From contig NZ_CP109031.1 of assembly GCF_036226925.1 (NCBI RefSeq), positions 5,022,001-5,086,000 of the forward strand: 64,000 nucleotides of DNA, written 5' to 3'. This DNA comes from Streptomyces sp. NBC_00659 (GTDB taxonomy: Bacteria > Actinomycetota > Actinomycetes > Streptomycetales > Streptomycetaceae). Each line of letters begins with the position of its first letter. The stretch's first letter is position 1. A program made the position numbers and the translations under genes. The notes beneath the pieces were generated by a model, which was not told where the DNA came from, ran no database searches, and worked only from the letters and a program-made list of their open reading frames with translations. This document shows, in pieces, positions 24,371 to 32,111 of the stretch.

Positions 24371-24967
24371 ATGGCAGGTATGAAGAGGTACGCGGCCGCG
24401 GCCGTGGTCGCCGTCGCGCTCATCACGGCGCCCACGGCCGCCTACGGCGTCCCGACCGCGAAGCAGGCGCCCGCCGCCGCCCGGCCGGCGCACGGCACCG
24501 TGCTGTCGGCGCACGCTTCCGCCCTCTCGGCGAGGACCGCGCCCACGGCCCGGATCGTCGCGCCCGACGAGCACGTCACGGAGCCCGGCGGCGCCGAGTT
24601 CTGGCTGACGCCGGAGGGCAAGCACTGGACCACGCTCGACAACCCCGATCCCCAGTTCACGAACATGGTCAACGGCAACATCGACCTCCACACGCCCGGT
24701 GTCTCGGCATTCGTCGAGGTCACCGCCGAGGGCCACGCCACGCTCTCCGGCGAGTACCACGGCGGCACGGGCACCGCCTCGCGGGTCACGGTGCGGACCA
24801 CGGCCGGAACCCTGCACGCCGAGCTCCTGGAGCTCGCGGGCCACCCCGGCTGGGGCGTCTGGTACGTCAGCACCGACCTGCCCGCCTCCGACAAGGACTT
24901 CGGCGTCAAGCACATCGTCGTCCGCGACACCGAGGGCGGGGTCTACTCCCGGCTGGACCTGAACTGA
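24371..24967 (+). CDS. Secreted protein of unknown function
   Basis: The 198-residue product starts at ATG 24371, 10 nt after GAGGAG; a second ATG at 24380 is possible. The signal peptide (KRYAAAAVVAVALITAPTAAYG) is clear and there is no lipobox. The mature protein has a beta-rich look, with EFWLTPEGKHWTTLDN, VTAEGHATLSGEYHGG, VWYVSTDLPASDKDFG and HIVVRDTEGGVYSRLDL. No Cys is present. I do not recognise the family. It lies 121 bp after the L,D-transpeptidase and could be co-transcribed with it. Confidence 0.7.
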   Translation: MAGMKRYAAAAVVAVALITAPTAAYGVPTAKQAPAAARPAHGTVLSAHASALSARTAPTARIVAPDEHVTEPGGAEFWLTPEGKHWTTLDNPDPQFTNMVNGNIDLHTPGVSAFVEVTAEGHATLSGEYHGGTGTASRVTVRTTAGTLHAELLELAGHPGWGVWYVSTDLPASDKDFGVKHIVVRDTEGGVYSRLDLN

Positions 24968-24975
24968 GCAATCGG

Positions 24976-25011
24976 GCGCGGGAGCCGGTCCTTCCCGGCC
25001 GGCTCCCGCGC
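24976..25011 (+). terminator. Terminator after the secreted protein gene
   Basis: GCGCGGGAGCCGG pairs perfectly with CCGGCTCCCGCGC over a 10-nt loop, 9 bp past the stop. A second hairpin, CATCCGGGAGG with CCTCCCGGATG, follows at 25056-25085. Confidence 0.85.
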
Positions 25012-25444
25012 CCCGCCGCTCCCCCGGTACCGGCCGGCTCCGGCCACCGGTCCGACATCCGGGAGGACGGCCGGCCTCCCGGATGCAGGCCGGAATCGCG
25101 TCGCCCGTGGGGCCGGTCGGCCGGGCGCGCGCCGGGCGCGCGCCCCCTTCGTCGCCGCTGTGCCGACGGCCCGCGGCGCCGGGGCCGGCCCGGCCCCGGA
25201 CGCGCCGTCACGGGTTGTCCGGTCCGCGACAGGCTCGCCCGGCGGACGGCTCCGCGCACCGGAAAGATCGTGGAGCCGACGTCCCGGCGGATGACCTCAC
25301 GGAACGCGCGGCCGGCCGGGCAGGGAACGTGCGAGGGGACGCCCGCCCGCCGTGGCCCGTAGTCCGCGGGGACGCCGAGTCGGAGCGGGATCGAGACCAT
25401 CAAGCCCTACCGCCCGCCGGAATAGGGCCCATACTGGAATCACG
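25012..25444. other. Intergenic region without a recognised gene
   Basis: Apart from the second hairpin at 25056-25085, only GC-rich low-complexity sequence is seen. Near the end, CATACT (25430-25435) lies 9 nt before the next ATG and could be a -10 for a leaderless or short-leader transcript. Confidence 0.4.
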
Positions 25445-25666
25445 ATGAGTAAATCCTCCGCGCCCCGGCGCCACCTGCCCACCAGCCCCTTCGCTGCACC
25501 CGTCGTCCCCGTGGCCAAGGAGTTCAGCCTCGGAGACCGCGTCTCCCATGACCAGTACGGCCTGGGCACGATCGTCGGCGTCGAAGAGGGCATTGCGATG
25601 CTCGTCGACTTCGGCGCCCGCCAGGTCCGCGTCCTGAGCCCCTACTCCCGGATGGACCGGCTCTGA
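25445..25666 (+). CDS. Small Tudor/KOW-like protein resembling the UvrD/PcrA tail
   Basis: The product is 73 residues: a Pro/Ser-rich N-terminal 27 residues and then FSLGDRVSHDQYGLGTIVGV with GIAMLVDFGARQVRVLSPYS. The GDRVxHxxxGxGTV pattern is that of the C-terminal Tudor-like domain of UvrD/PcrA helicases, which contacts RNA polymerase, and of DUF3553-type small proteins. A free-standing copy may bind RNA polymerase or nucleic acid. No neighbour helps to define its role. The upstream ATG-proximal sequence GGAATC is a weak ribosome site. Confidence 0.7.
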   Translation: MSKSSAPRRHLPTSPFAAPVVPVAKEFSLGDRVSHDQYGLGTIVGVEEGIAMLVDFGARQVRVLSPYSRMDRL

Positions 25667-25754
25667 CGCGCACTCTCTGAACACCTCCGGCCCGCGGCAA
25701 CCCCGTAACAGGTTGCCCGGGCCGTGGTGTGCCCGGGACTGACCCTGTCGTGTC

Positions 25755-26603
25755 TCAGCCCTGGGTCGGGGCGGGCGACTTTCCGGCCAGTACGTCCTTC
25801 AGACGGTTCGTACCCGCTTTGACCGCTTGCTCGGTGGACTGGTGTTCGGTTCCCGAGAGGCCGCCGTTGGTGAGGGACAGGGCGCTGTCGCCCACCCGCA
25901 CCGCCGCGAAGTCGAGCGTCAGTGTCTCGGGGTCGCCCTCCAGCTCGCCGCTCATCGTCAGCCGGAAGCCCTGGCGGGCGTCCCCCACATCGGGCAGAGC
26001 CGTCGAGACGACCTGGACCGTCTGCCGGTCGCCCTTGCCGTTGACCGCCGTGAACTCGTCACAGATGTCCGGCAGCGTCTTCAGCCACTTCAGCTGCGTG
26101 TCCAGGGCGCTCTTCCCGTACGAGGCGACCTCGTAGCGCATCTGGGCGTCGTTGTCGCTGTCGTCGAAGCCGGTGACGGCCCCGGCCCCCTGCGGCTTGC
26201 CCAGCAGGTCCTCCGTGTACAGGCCGTCCAGCAGCTTCTGGCACTCCTTGGCGTCGCCCTTGTCGGTGACGAAGGCCGACGCGTCGACCTTGCTCTTGAG
26301 CAGCGCGTCGTGCCAGGCCGCCACGCCCTTCGACTCGTCCCACTGCGACCCCAGGTCGGAGTTGGTGATCAGCGCCGTCTGCGCCTCGGCCTTCGTGAGC
26401 GTACGCACGGAAGGGGAGGGCGAGGCCGACGCGGCGCCGGGCTCCTCGGCGACGGGAGAGGCCGGGACCGTGGAGGCGGGGGACGCGGGGGAGTCCGTAC
26501 GGCCGGAGCCTCCGCCGTCACCTCCGCCGTTCGAGCAGGCGGCCGTCGAGAGCAGCATCCCCGCGGTCAGGGCGGAGGCGAGGAGACAGGACGGACGGAT
26601 CAT
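25755..26603 (-). CDS. Secreted lipoprotein of unknown function
   Basis: From ATG 26603 the product has 282 residues with a lipoprotein signal (MIRPSCLLASALTAGML to STAAC). A Gly/Ser/Pro/Ala spacer follows. The mature domain has the layout LTKAEAQTALITNSDLGSQW, ECQKLLDGLYTEDL, ICDEFTAV and VRVGDSALSLTNGG. The pattern matches actinobacterial sensor-type lipoproteins with two conserved Cys. It resembles in outline the lipoprotein at 4972-5736 (both have a Cys early and late and a GGxxLS or NGG segment), but they are not close copies. Function unknown. Confidence 0.75.
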   Translation of the reverse strand: MIRPSCLLASALTAGMLLSTAACSNGGGDGGGSGRTDSPASPASTVPASPVAEEPGAASASPSPSVRTLTKAEAQTALITNSDLGSQWDESKGVAAWHDALLKSKVDASAFVTDKGDAKECQKLLDGLYTEDLLGKPQGAGAVTGFDDSDNDAQMRYEVASYGKSALDTQLKWLKTLPDICDEFTAVNGKGDRQTVQVVSTALPDVGDARQGFRLTMSGELEGDPETLTLDFAAVRVGDSALSLTNGGLSGTEHQSTEQAVKAGTNRLKDVLAGKSPAPTQG

Positions 26604-26802
26604 GCGAGGGCCTCCCGAGGACGGTCCCGAGGACGGGCTGTGTCCTTCCACGCCACCACCGGCCACGGTCCCCCACCAGCGCACCGGGCCGTCCGGGTGA
26701 GTGCGGCGCGCGGATGCCACCGGGCAGGTGCCGGGTGCCCGGGCCGGCACCGGCGGGGATCTGCCAGAGTGGATGGTGATGCACGCGCACCAGGGAAGCA
26801 CC

Positions 26803-27117
26803 ATGAGCCCCACCGATCGGTTCGAAGACGACGACTACCCCGCCTACACGATGGGACGTGCGGCCGAGCTGATCGGCGCCACCCCCGCGTTCCTGCGGGC
26901 CGTCGGGGAGGCCGGGCTGATCGCACCGCTCCGTTCCGAGGGCGGCCACCGGCGGTACTCCCGCAACCAGCTCAGGATCGCCGCCCGCGCCCGGGACCTC
27001 GTCGGCCAGGGCACGCCCGTCGAGGCCGCCTGCAGAATCGTCACGCTGGAGGACAGCCTCGACGAGGCTCTGCGGATCAACGAGGAGCTGCGCGGCTCCA
27101 CACCGCAGGACGCGTGA
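26803..27117 (+). CDS. MerR-like small transcription regulator (paralogue A)
   Basis: The 104-residue protein has an HTH of MerR/HspR type: DDYPAYTMGRAAELIGATP, FLRAVGEAGLI, then RSEGGHRRYSRNQLRIAARA. A short helical C-terminus follows (EAACRIVTLEDSLDEALRINEEL). There is no ligand-binding domain. It is upstream of and codirectional with a cold-shock protein gene, 281 bp away. A close paralogue is at 52845-53189. ATG 26803 is supported by GGGAAG 5 nt upstream. Confidence 0.85.
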   Translation: MSPTDRFEDDDYPAYTMGRAAELIGATPAFLRAVGEAGLIAPLRSEGGHRRYSRNQLRIAARARDLVGQGTPVEAACRIVTLEDSLDEALRINEELRGSTPQDA

Positions 27118-27213
27118 ACGGGACGGCAGAGGCCTCCCTGGCGGCGTTTTCCCGACGGGGCCCGGATATCTGCTCCGGCCGGTGCAGAATTTGGTGCACG
27201 AGCCCGCGAGGTT

Positions 27214-27243
27214 TTGATATTCCCCACGCCGGGGTGAGATAGT
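27214..27243 (+). promoter_or_regulatory. Possible promoter of the cold-shock gene
   Basis: TTGATA (27214-27219) and GATAGT (27238-27243) are 18 bp apart. This would give a leader of about 150 nt, in line with long cold-shock leaders. No gene was seen in the rest of 27118-27398. Confidence 0.4.
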
Positions 27244-27326
27244 GCGCCCGCTTCGAGGCGGTCGACGTGCTACTGTCGATTTCAGTTGCAGTTGTGGTTC
27301 CCAAAGTTTTTACCGGTGCATTCCGG

Positions 27327-27391
27327 TTGGGGCAATCATTGCGGCGACGCAGGTCCACACAGTGTGGACCTTCGAGCTTTGCCCCAAGGAG
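27327..27391 (+). promoter_or_regulatory. Structured 5' leader of the cold-shock gene
   Basis: TTGGGGCAA (27327-27335) is the exact complement of TTGCCCCAA (27379-27387), and between them GGTCCACAC/GTGTGGACC (27352-27370) forms a perfect 9-bp hairpin with a 1-nt centre. The outer right arm runs into the Shine-Dalgarno AAGGAG (27386-27391), so opening or closing of the stem could change ribosome access. Confidence 0.5.
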
Positions 27392-27398
27392 ATTTGAC

Positions 27399-27602
27399 AT
27401 GGCTACTGGCACCGTGAAGTGGTTCAACGCGGAAAAGGGCTTCGGCTTCATCGAGCAGGATGGCGGCGGCGCCGACGTCTTCGCTCACTACTCGAACATC
27501 GCCACCTCTGGCTTCCGTGAGCTCCAGGAAGGCCAGAAGGTTACCTTCGACGTCACGCAGGGCCAGAAGGGCCCGCAGGCGGAGAACATCGTCCCCGCCT
27601 AG
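27399..27602 (+). CDS. Cold-shock domain protein
   Basis: The 67-residue CspA-family protein is a single OB-fold that binds single-stranded RNA or DNA. Both RNP motifs are present: KGFGFIEQ (RNP1) and VFAHYS (RNP2). The length and the start [15 protein letters not shown] are typical. AAGGAG lies 7 nt before ATG. The gene has its own long structured leader and a classic terminator, so it is monocistronic. Confidence 0.96.
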   Translation: MATGTVKWFNAEKGFGFIEQDGGGADVFAHYSNIATSGFRELQEGQKVTFDVTQGQKGPQAENIVPA

Positions 27603-27615
27603 TCAGGGACACCGG

Positions 27616-27662
27616 ACGGCCGGCGTCCGCACCTCAGGGTGCGGGCACCGGCCGTTCGTTTT
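27616..27662 (+). terminator. Terminator of the cold-shock gene
   Basis: A stem with arms of 19 nt (ACGGCCGG...CACC with GGGTGC...CCGGCCGT, 27616-27655) is followed by TTCGTTTTTT. This is the only T-run terminator of the classic kind noticed in the window. Confidence 0.9.
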
Positions 27663-27772
27663 TTGCGGTCATGGAAATTGCCATGAATTTTTGGTGCCCG
27701 TTCCCATTTTCGGTGGCGTCAAACCCGGATCGCCGGCTTGATCGCCGTGGAGGAATCACCGGGCACGCGCCG

Positions 27773-28195
27773 CTACTGCACCGCCAGGACCGCGCGTACG
27801 GTCTTGCCGCCCAAGCCCGTACTGACGACCTCCAGGCTGTGGGCGAGCTGCTGGACCATGGCCAGGCCCCGGCCGTTCTCCGATTCCGTGTCCAGCGCGC
27901 CGATCTGCGGCTGTCCGGGACTGTCGTCGCGGACCTCGACGGTCACCCGCCCGTGCCCCAGCTGCAGCCGCAGCCGGCAGCCGCTGCGGCCGTGCCGCAC
28001 GGCGTTGGCGACGAGCTCCGAGGCGATCAGTGTGGCGTCGTCCACCTGGTCCGCGGTCGGCGACGCCAGCCGCGGCCGCGGCCGGGTCAGAAACGCCGTC
28101 GTCAGCTTGCGGGCCCTGCCCGCCGAGACGGCCGTACGCGGCAGTGTGTACTCCACGCGGGCGGTCGGCCGGACGGTGCGCTGGTGCGCACGCAT
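27773..28195 (-). CDS. RsbW-like ATP-binding protein (anti-sigma kinase family)
   Basis: The 140-residue protein is a stand-alone HATPase domain. It has ELVANAVRHG (N box), EVRDDSPGQPQ (G1 box) and ENGRGLAMVQQLA (G2 box). Such proteins bind or phosphorylate anti-sigma antagonists in Streptomyces. The N-terminal 30 residues carry no other domain. ATG 28195 follows GAGAGG at about 9 nt. No sigma factor or antagonist gene lies beside it. Confidence 0.88.
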   Translation of the reverse strand: MRAHQRTVRPTARVEYTLPRTAVSAGRARKLTTAFLTRPRPRLASPTADQVDDATLIASELVANAVRHGRSGCRLRLQLGHGRVTVEVRDDSPGQPQIGALDTESENGRGLAMVQQLAHSLEVVSTGLGGKTVRAVLAVQ

Positions 28196-28387
28196 GACTG
28201 ACACCTCTCTTCCCCCCTCCAGGACAACCAGCACCCGGCCGACGGCTCCGTCCCCGTCGACCGGGACCCGCGCGAAACGGTGCGCGGCCGGTCCTGCCCT
28301 CGGGTGATGCCCCACCCGAACGGCCCGCAACCAACGACCTGCGTCACAAAGCCGCCACGGGAGGTCCGAGGGCGCTCAACGGCCGCT

Positions 28388-28846
28388 TCAGCGACCGGAG
28401 TCCAGCAGGCGGAAGTCGTCGTAGTCGAAGCCGGGCGCCACCACGCAGCTGACCAGAACCTCCTCGTCGCCGGCCGGCCGGGCGGACTGCCAGACGCCGC
28501 CGGGGACGAGGACCTGAGGGCGCTCCCCCGCTTCGACACGCGGGCCGAGCCGGACGACCTGCGGGGTGGACTGGGGGCTGGTCCCGTCGCCGCCGAGCAG
28601 GATGTCGAGGGGCCCGCCGCGGTGCCACAGCCAGAGTTCGTCCGAACGGACGGTGTGCCAGGCGGAGGTGTCACCGGGCGTGAGAAGGAAGTAGATGGCG
28701 GAGGCGGCGGCGCGCGGTCCGGGGTAGCCGTCGGGCAGGAAGGCCTGCGGAGCCGTCCAGGTCTCGACGAACCAGCCGCCCTCCGGGTGGGGGCTCATGC
28801 CCAGGGCGGCGGCCAGGTCCGGGATTCCGGTCTCAGGAGAAGTCAC
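28388..28846 (-). CDS. Cupin_5 (DUF985) family protein
   Basis: The 152-residue product is a single cupin barrel. It opens with LGMSPHPEGGWFVETW and has SAIYFLLTPGDTSAWH with SDELWLWHRG, the first cupin motif with potential metal-binding His. PQVLVPGGVWQSA and CVVAPGFDYDDFRLLD are the second motif and the family end. Members are small epimerase-like or unassigned proteins. It stands alone between a HATPase gene and a divergent methyltransferase. Confidence 0.88.
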   Translation of the reverse strand: MTSPETGIPDLAAALGMSPHPEGGWFVETWTAPQAFLPDGYPGPRAAASAIYFLLTPGDTSAWHTVRSDELWLWHRGGPLDILLGGDGTSPQSTPQVVRLGPRVEAGERPQVLVPGGVWQSARPAGDEEVLVSCVVAPGFDYDDFRLLDSGR

Positions 28847-28927
28847 CCCCTGCCTGTATCACGCGGCCGAAAGGAGGTTCAACCAACTCCCGGTGGACAC
28901 GAGTGGATGTCTGACAGGGTGTGGTCC

Positions 28928-29860
28928 ATGGCGACCCTTCACAGAAAGCTGCTCGGTCTGCTTCCCCGCATAGGGGTGCAGGTGCTGGATCTCGGATCGG
29001 GAGCCGCGGTGGTCTACCGGCGCGGAGTACGCAGACGCGTCGCCCTGGGCAAGGGCGCCGATCTGGTGCTGCGGGGGCGGACGGCGGCATGGAAGCAGGT
29101 GCCGCTCGGTGGCACCGGTGCCCGGCTCCTGCTCGACGAGAAGGAGACGGCGGCCGACGAACGCAAGTTCCAGCTCTCGGCCGCGTCCTATCTCTGCGGG
29201 CAGCACGTCACGGCGCTGCTGGACAGGTACGAGGTGAACTGCGTCTTCGACGTGGGCGCCAACTCCGGCCAGTACGGACGCCAGTTGCGCCGCCTCGGCT
29301 ACACCGGCCGCATCGTCTCGTTCGAGCCGACGGCGGAGGCCTTCGGAAAGCTCCGGCAGGCGGCCGAGGGAGACCCCGACTGGCAGGTGCACCGGATCGG
29401 TCTCGGCCGCGAGGACACCACCCAGTCCATCCATGTGGGCTGGAACACCATGAACTCCCTTCTCCCGCCCAGCGATTACGGCAAGGACCGTTACAAGCGC
29501 TTCGCCAAGACCCGTACGGAGGAGATCGAGGTCCGCCGTCTCGACGGGATGATGGACACGGCCCTCGCCGGGATCGACGACCCCCGCCCCTATCTGAAGA
29601 TGGACACCCAGGGCTACGACCTGGAGGTGTTCGCGGGCGCCGGGGAACGCGCGGAGGACTTCGTCGGCATGCAGTCGGAGGTCGCGACACTGCGGCTGTA
29701 CGAGGGCAGTCCCCGCATGGGCGAGGCCATCGGCGTGTACGAGGAGCGCGGCTTCGAGATCACCGGCATGTACCCGGTGTCACGGGAGGAGGCGACCGGC
29801 CGGGTGGTGGAGTTCGACTGCGTGATGGTCCGCGCGACGGCGGTCCCGGCGGGCAAGTAG
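28928..29860 (+). CDS. FkbM-family methyltransferase
   Basis: The protein is 310 residues from ATG 28928. An ATG at 28907 would add seven residues, and neither start has a clear ribosome site. The SAM-binding core is VNCVFDVGANSGQYGRQLRR followed by GRIVSFEPTAEAFGKL. The FkbM signatures IEVRRLDGMMD and YLKMDTQGYDLEVFAGA follow. The N-terminal 90 residues are family-specific. FkbM enzymes O-methylate sugars or polyketides; no biosynthetic cluster surrounds this one, so a polysaccharide target is more likely. Confidence 0.88.
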   Translation: MATLHRKLLGLLPRIGVQVLDLGSGAAVVYRRGVRRRVALGKGADLVLRGRTAAWKQVPLGGTGARLLLDEKETAADERKFQLSAASYLCGQHVTALLDRYEVNCVFDVGANSGQYGRQLRRLGYTGRIVSFEPTAEAFGKLRQAAEGDPDWQVHRIGLGREDTTQSIHVGWNTMNSLLPPSDYGKDRYKRFAKTRTEEIEVRRLDGMMDTALAGIDDPRPYLKMDTQGYDLEVFAGAGERAEDFVGMQSEVATLRLYEGSPRMGEAIGVYEERGFEITGMYPVSREEATGRVVEFDCVMVRATAVPAGK

Positions 29861-29939
29861 GCGACCCGGGGCCTGTCCCGCGTCTCCGGCCCGGTCCGCC
29901 GGACACGCTCGGTCCGCCGGAGGCGCTACGCCGGAGGCG

Positions 29940-31022
29940 CTACGCCGGATAGGCGTGCGTCTGGGCCGCCTTCACCGTGGCCCAGACGGCGGAGCCGGGA
30001 TGCAGGCCGAGTTCCGCCGCGGCGACCGTCGTCAGGTCGGCGGCGAGCGGGAGTTCGCCGGACAGGGCCACACGGATCTGGTCGCCGTGCGTCTCCAGAC
30101 CCGCGACGCGGCACTGCCACAGGTTGCGGGCGCTGGAGCCGGTGGGGCGGTCGCGGTGGAGGGTCACGGCGCCCGGCGGGAACGCCACGAACACGGGCCC
30201 GTCGAGCCGCTCGGTCGTGGTGATCGCCGGGCCCGACTCCAGCCGTACGGTGTGTCCCTCGGCCTCGCCCCGGTAGAGGTTGAGCCCGACCAGCCGGGCG
30301 ATGTAGTCGGTGCGCGGCCTGCGGGCGATGTCCGACGGCCCGCCCTCCTGGACCACCCGGCCGTCCTCCACGACCACGAGCCGGTCGGCCAGCACCATCG
30401 CGTCCAGCGGATCGTGCGTCACGAGGACGGCGACGGCCTCGAAGTCGGCCAGATGGTGCCGGAGTTGAGCCCGCACATCGAGTCGCGTACGGGCGTCGAG
30501 CGCGGCGAGCGGTTCGTCGAGCAGCAGCAGCCGGGGGCGGGTGGCGAGGGCGCGGGCGACGGCGACGCGCTGCGCCTGTCCGCCGGAGAGCCGGCTCGGC
30601 TTGGTTCCGGCGAAGTCGGCGAGGCCCATGCGCTCCAGCCACGCGGCGGCCTGGATCCGCGCCTCCGCCTTGGGCACGCCCTGGCAGCGCGGTCCGAAGG
30701 CGATGTTGTCGAGCGCGGACAGATGCGGGAAGAGCAGGTAGTCCTGGAAGACCACGCCGACCGGGCGGGACTCCGGCGGCGTACGGTCCAGACGGGCGCC
30801 GTCCAGCCACAGGCGGCCGCCCTCGGACAGCGGGGTGAGCCCGGCCAGCGCGCGCAGCGCGGTCGTCTTGCCCGCGCCGTTCGGACCGAGCAGCGCGACG
30901 ACGTCACCGGGGGCGGCGGACAGTTCGATGTCGAGGTGGAACGAGCCGCGCCGGACGACGAGACGGGCGTCGAGGCCCTTGCCGGACGGCGCGGCCGCCG
31001 CTTTCGGGTTCGCCTCGGTCAT
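29940..31022 (-). CDS. modC: Molybdate ABC transporter ATPase
   Basis: The 360-residue protein carries Walker A (GPNGAGKTT), the signature RLSGGQAQRVAVARAL, Walker B (LLLLDEP) and the H-loop (VTHDPLDAM). The C-terminal 100 residues are a TOBE/Mop-type domain, here with NLWQCRVAGLETHGDQIRVAL. It powers uptake of molybdate or tungstate with ModA and ModB, whose genes lie upstream on the same strand. A 93-bp spacer with hexamer repeats and a tiny in-frame bridging frame separates it from modB. Confidence 0.93.
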   Translation of the reverse strand: MTEANPKAAAAPSGKGLDARLVVRRGSFHLDIELSAAPGDVVALLGPNGAGKTTALRALAGLTPLSEGGRLWLDGARLDRTPPESRPVGVVFQDYLLFPHLSALDNIAFGPRCQGVPKAEARIQAAAWLERMGLADFAGTKPSRLSGGQAQRVAVARALATRPRLLLLDEPLAALDARTRLDVRAQLRHHLADFEAVAVLVTHDPLDAMVLADRLVVVEDGRVVQEGGPSDIARRPRTDYIARLVGLNLYRGEAEGHTVRLESGPAITTTERLDGPVFVAFPPGAVTLHRDRPTGSSARNLWQCRVAGLETHGDQIRVALSGELPLAADLTTVAAAELGLHPGSAVWATVKAAQTHAYPA

Positions 31023-31029
31023 GACGCGA

Positions 31030-31119
31030 TCACCTCACTCTCGTACGCACGGCGTCCGTCGTACTTGTACCTGTATCCGTATCCGAACCTGTGTCCGTAC
31101 CTGTGTCCGTGTCCGTCAT
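31030..31119 (-). CDS. 29-residue bridging frame between modB and modC
   Basis: ATG 31119 overlaps the modB stop (ATGA), and the frame ends 7 bp before the modC start. The product is almost all Thr, Asp and Gly (MTDTDTGTDTGSDTDTGT). The frame is encoded by hexamer repeats of GGAYAC type at about 31058-31115. It may simply carry ribosomes from modB to modC. A functional peptide is not claimed. Confidence 0.3.
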   Translation of the reverse strand: MTDTDTGTDTGSDTDTGTSTTDAVRTRVR

Positions 31120-31997
31120 GAGGCGGCCGTCATCCAGCGGTCGCGCAGTCCGGCGAGAACCGCGATCGACACCAGGAGCAGGACCAGACTCAGGGCGATC
31201 GCGGCGTCGGGGTCGCTCTGCAGGGCCAGATAGACAGCCAGCGGCATGGTCTGGGTACGGCCCGGGAAATTGCCCGCGAAGGTGATCGTCGCGCCGAACT
31301 CGCCGAGGGCGCGGGCCCAGGCCAGCACCGAGCCGGCGGCGATGCCCGGCGCGATGAGGGGCAGGGTGACCCGGCAGAACGCGGTGAAGCGGGAGGCGCC
31401 GAGGGTCATGGCGGCCTCCTCGTACCGCGGGTCGGCCGCCCGCAGGGTGCCTTCCACGCTGATCACCAGGAAGGGCATCGCCACGAAGGCCTCGGCCACG
31501 ACCACCCCGGCCGTCGTGAACGGCAGCGTGATCCCGAACCAGGAGTCGAGCAGTTTCCCGACGACGCCGTTGCGGCCGAGGGCCAGCAACAGCGCGACAC
31601 CGCCGACCACCGGGGGCAGGACGAGGGGCAGGGTGACCAGGGCCCGGACGAGTCCGCGGCCGGGGAACTCCGTGCGCGCCAGCAGCCAGGCGAGCGGCAC
31701 CCCGAGCACCAGGCATACCGCGGTGGCCGCCGTGGCCGAGAACAGGGACAGCTGGAGGGCCTGCCACACCTCGGGCTTGGACAGCTGTTCCGGCATGCTG
31801 CGCCACGGCGCCCGTACGAGCAGCGCGACCAGCGGGAGAAGCAGGAACGCGAGCCCGACGAGGGCGGGCAGCAGCAGGGGAAGCGGCGCCCCGCCCCGCA
31901 TCCGGCCCGGTGTCCGGCCGCGCCCGCGCCGCGGCCCACCGGCGAGGGTGTCGGCCGGGGCGCCGGACGGGTCGGGTGGGGTCACGGGATCACTCAT
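31116..31997 (-). CDS. modB: Molybdate ABC transporter permease
   Basis: The 293-residue protein has an N-terminal Pro/Gly-rich 35 residues, then six or so membrane segments. The EAA loop that docks on the ATPase reads EEAAMTLGASRFTAFCRVTLP. GEFGATITFAGNFPGRTQTMPLAVY is diagnostic of ModB. It forms the membrane channel of the molybdate importer. ATG 31997 is preferred; an upstream ATG at 32033 would add twelve residues. Confidence 0.93.
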   Translation of the reverse strand: MSDPVTPPDPSGAPADTLAGGPRRGRGRTPGRMRGGAPLPLLLPALVGLAFLLLPLVALLVRAPWRSMPEQLSKPEVWQALQLSLFSATAATAVCLVLGVPLAWLLARTEFPGRGLVRALVTLPLVLPPVVGGVALLLALGRNGVVGKLLDSWFGITLPFTTAGVVVAEAFVAMPFLVISVEGTLRAADPRYEEAAMTLGASRFTAFCRVTLPLIAPGIAAGSVLAWARALGEFGATITFAGNFPGRTQTMPLAVYLALQSDPDAAIALSLVLLLVSIAVLAGLRDRWMTAAS

Positions 31998-32111
31998 GGC
32001 TTCAGGAGACGGGGTGCGGCGCGTCCGTTTCAAGGGGCGCGCCGCACGGGAGAGGTGCCGTGCGGCGGGCGCCGGGACACGGTCGGCCGGGGACGGCTGG
32101 GACGGCCGGGG

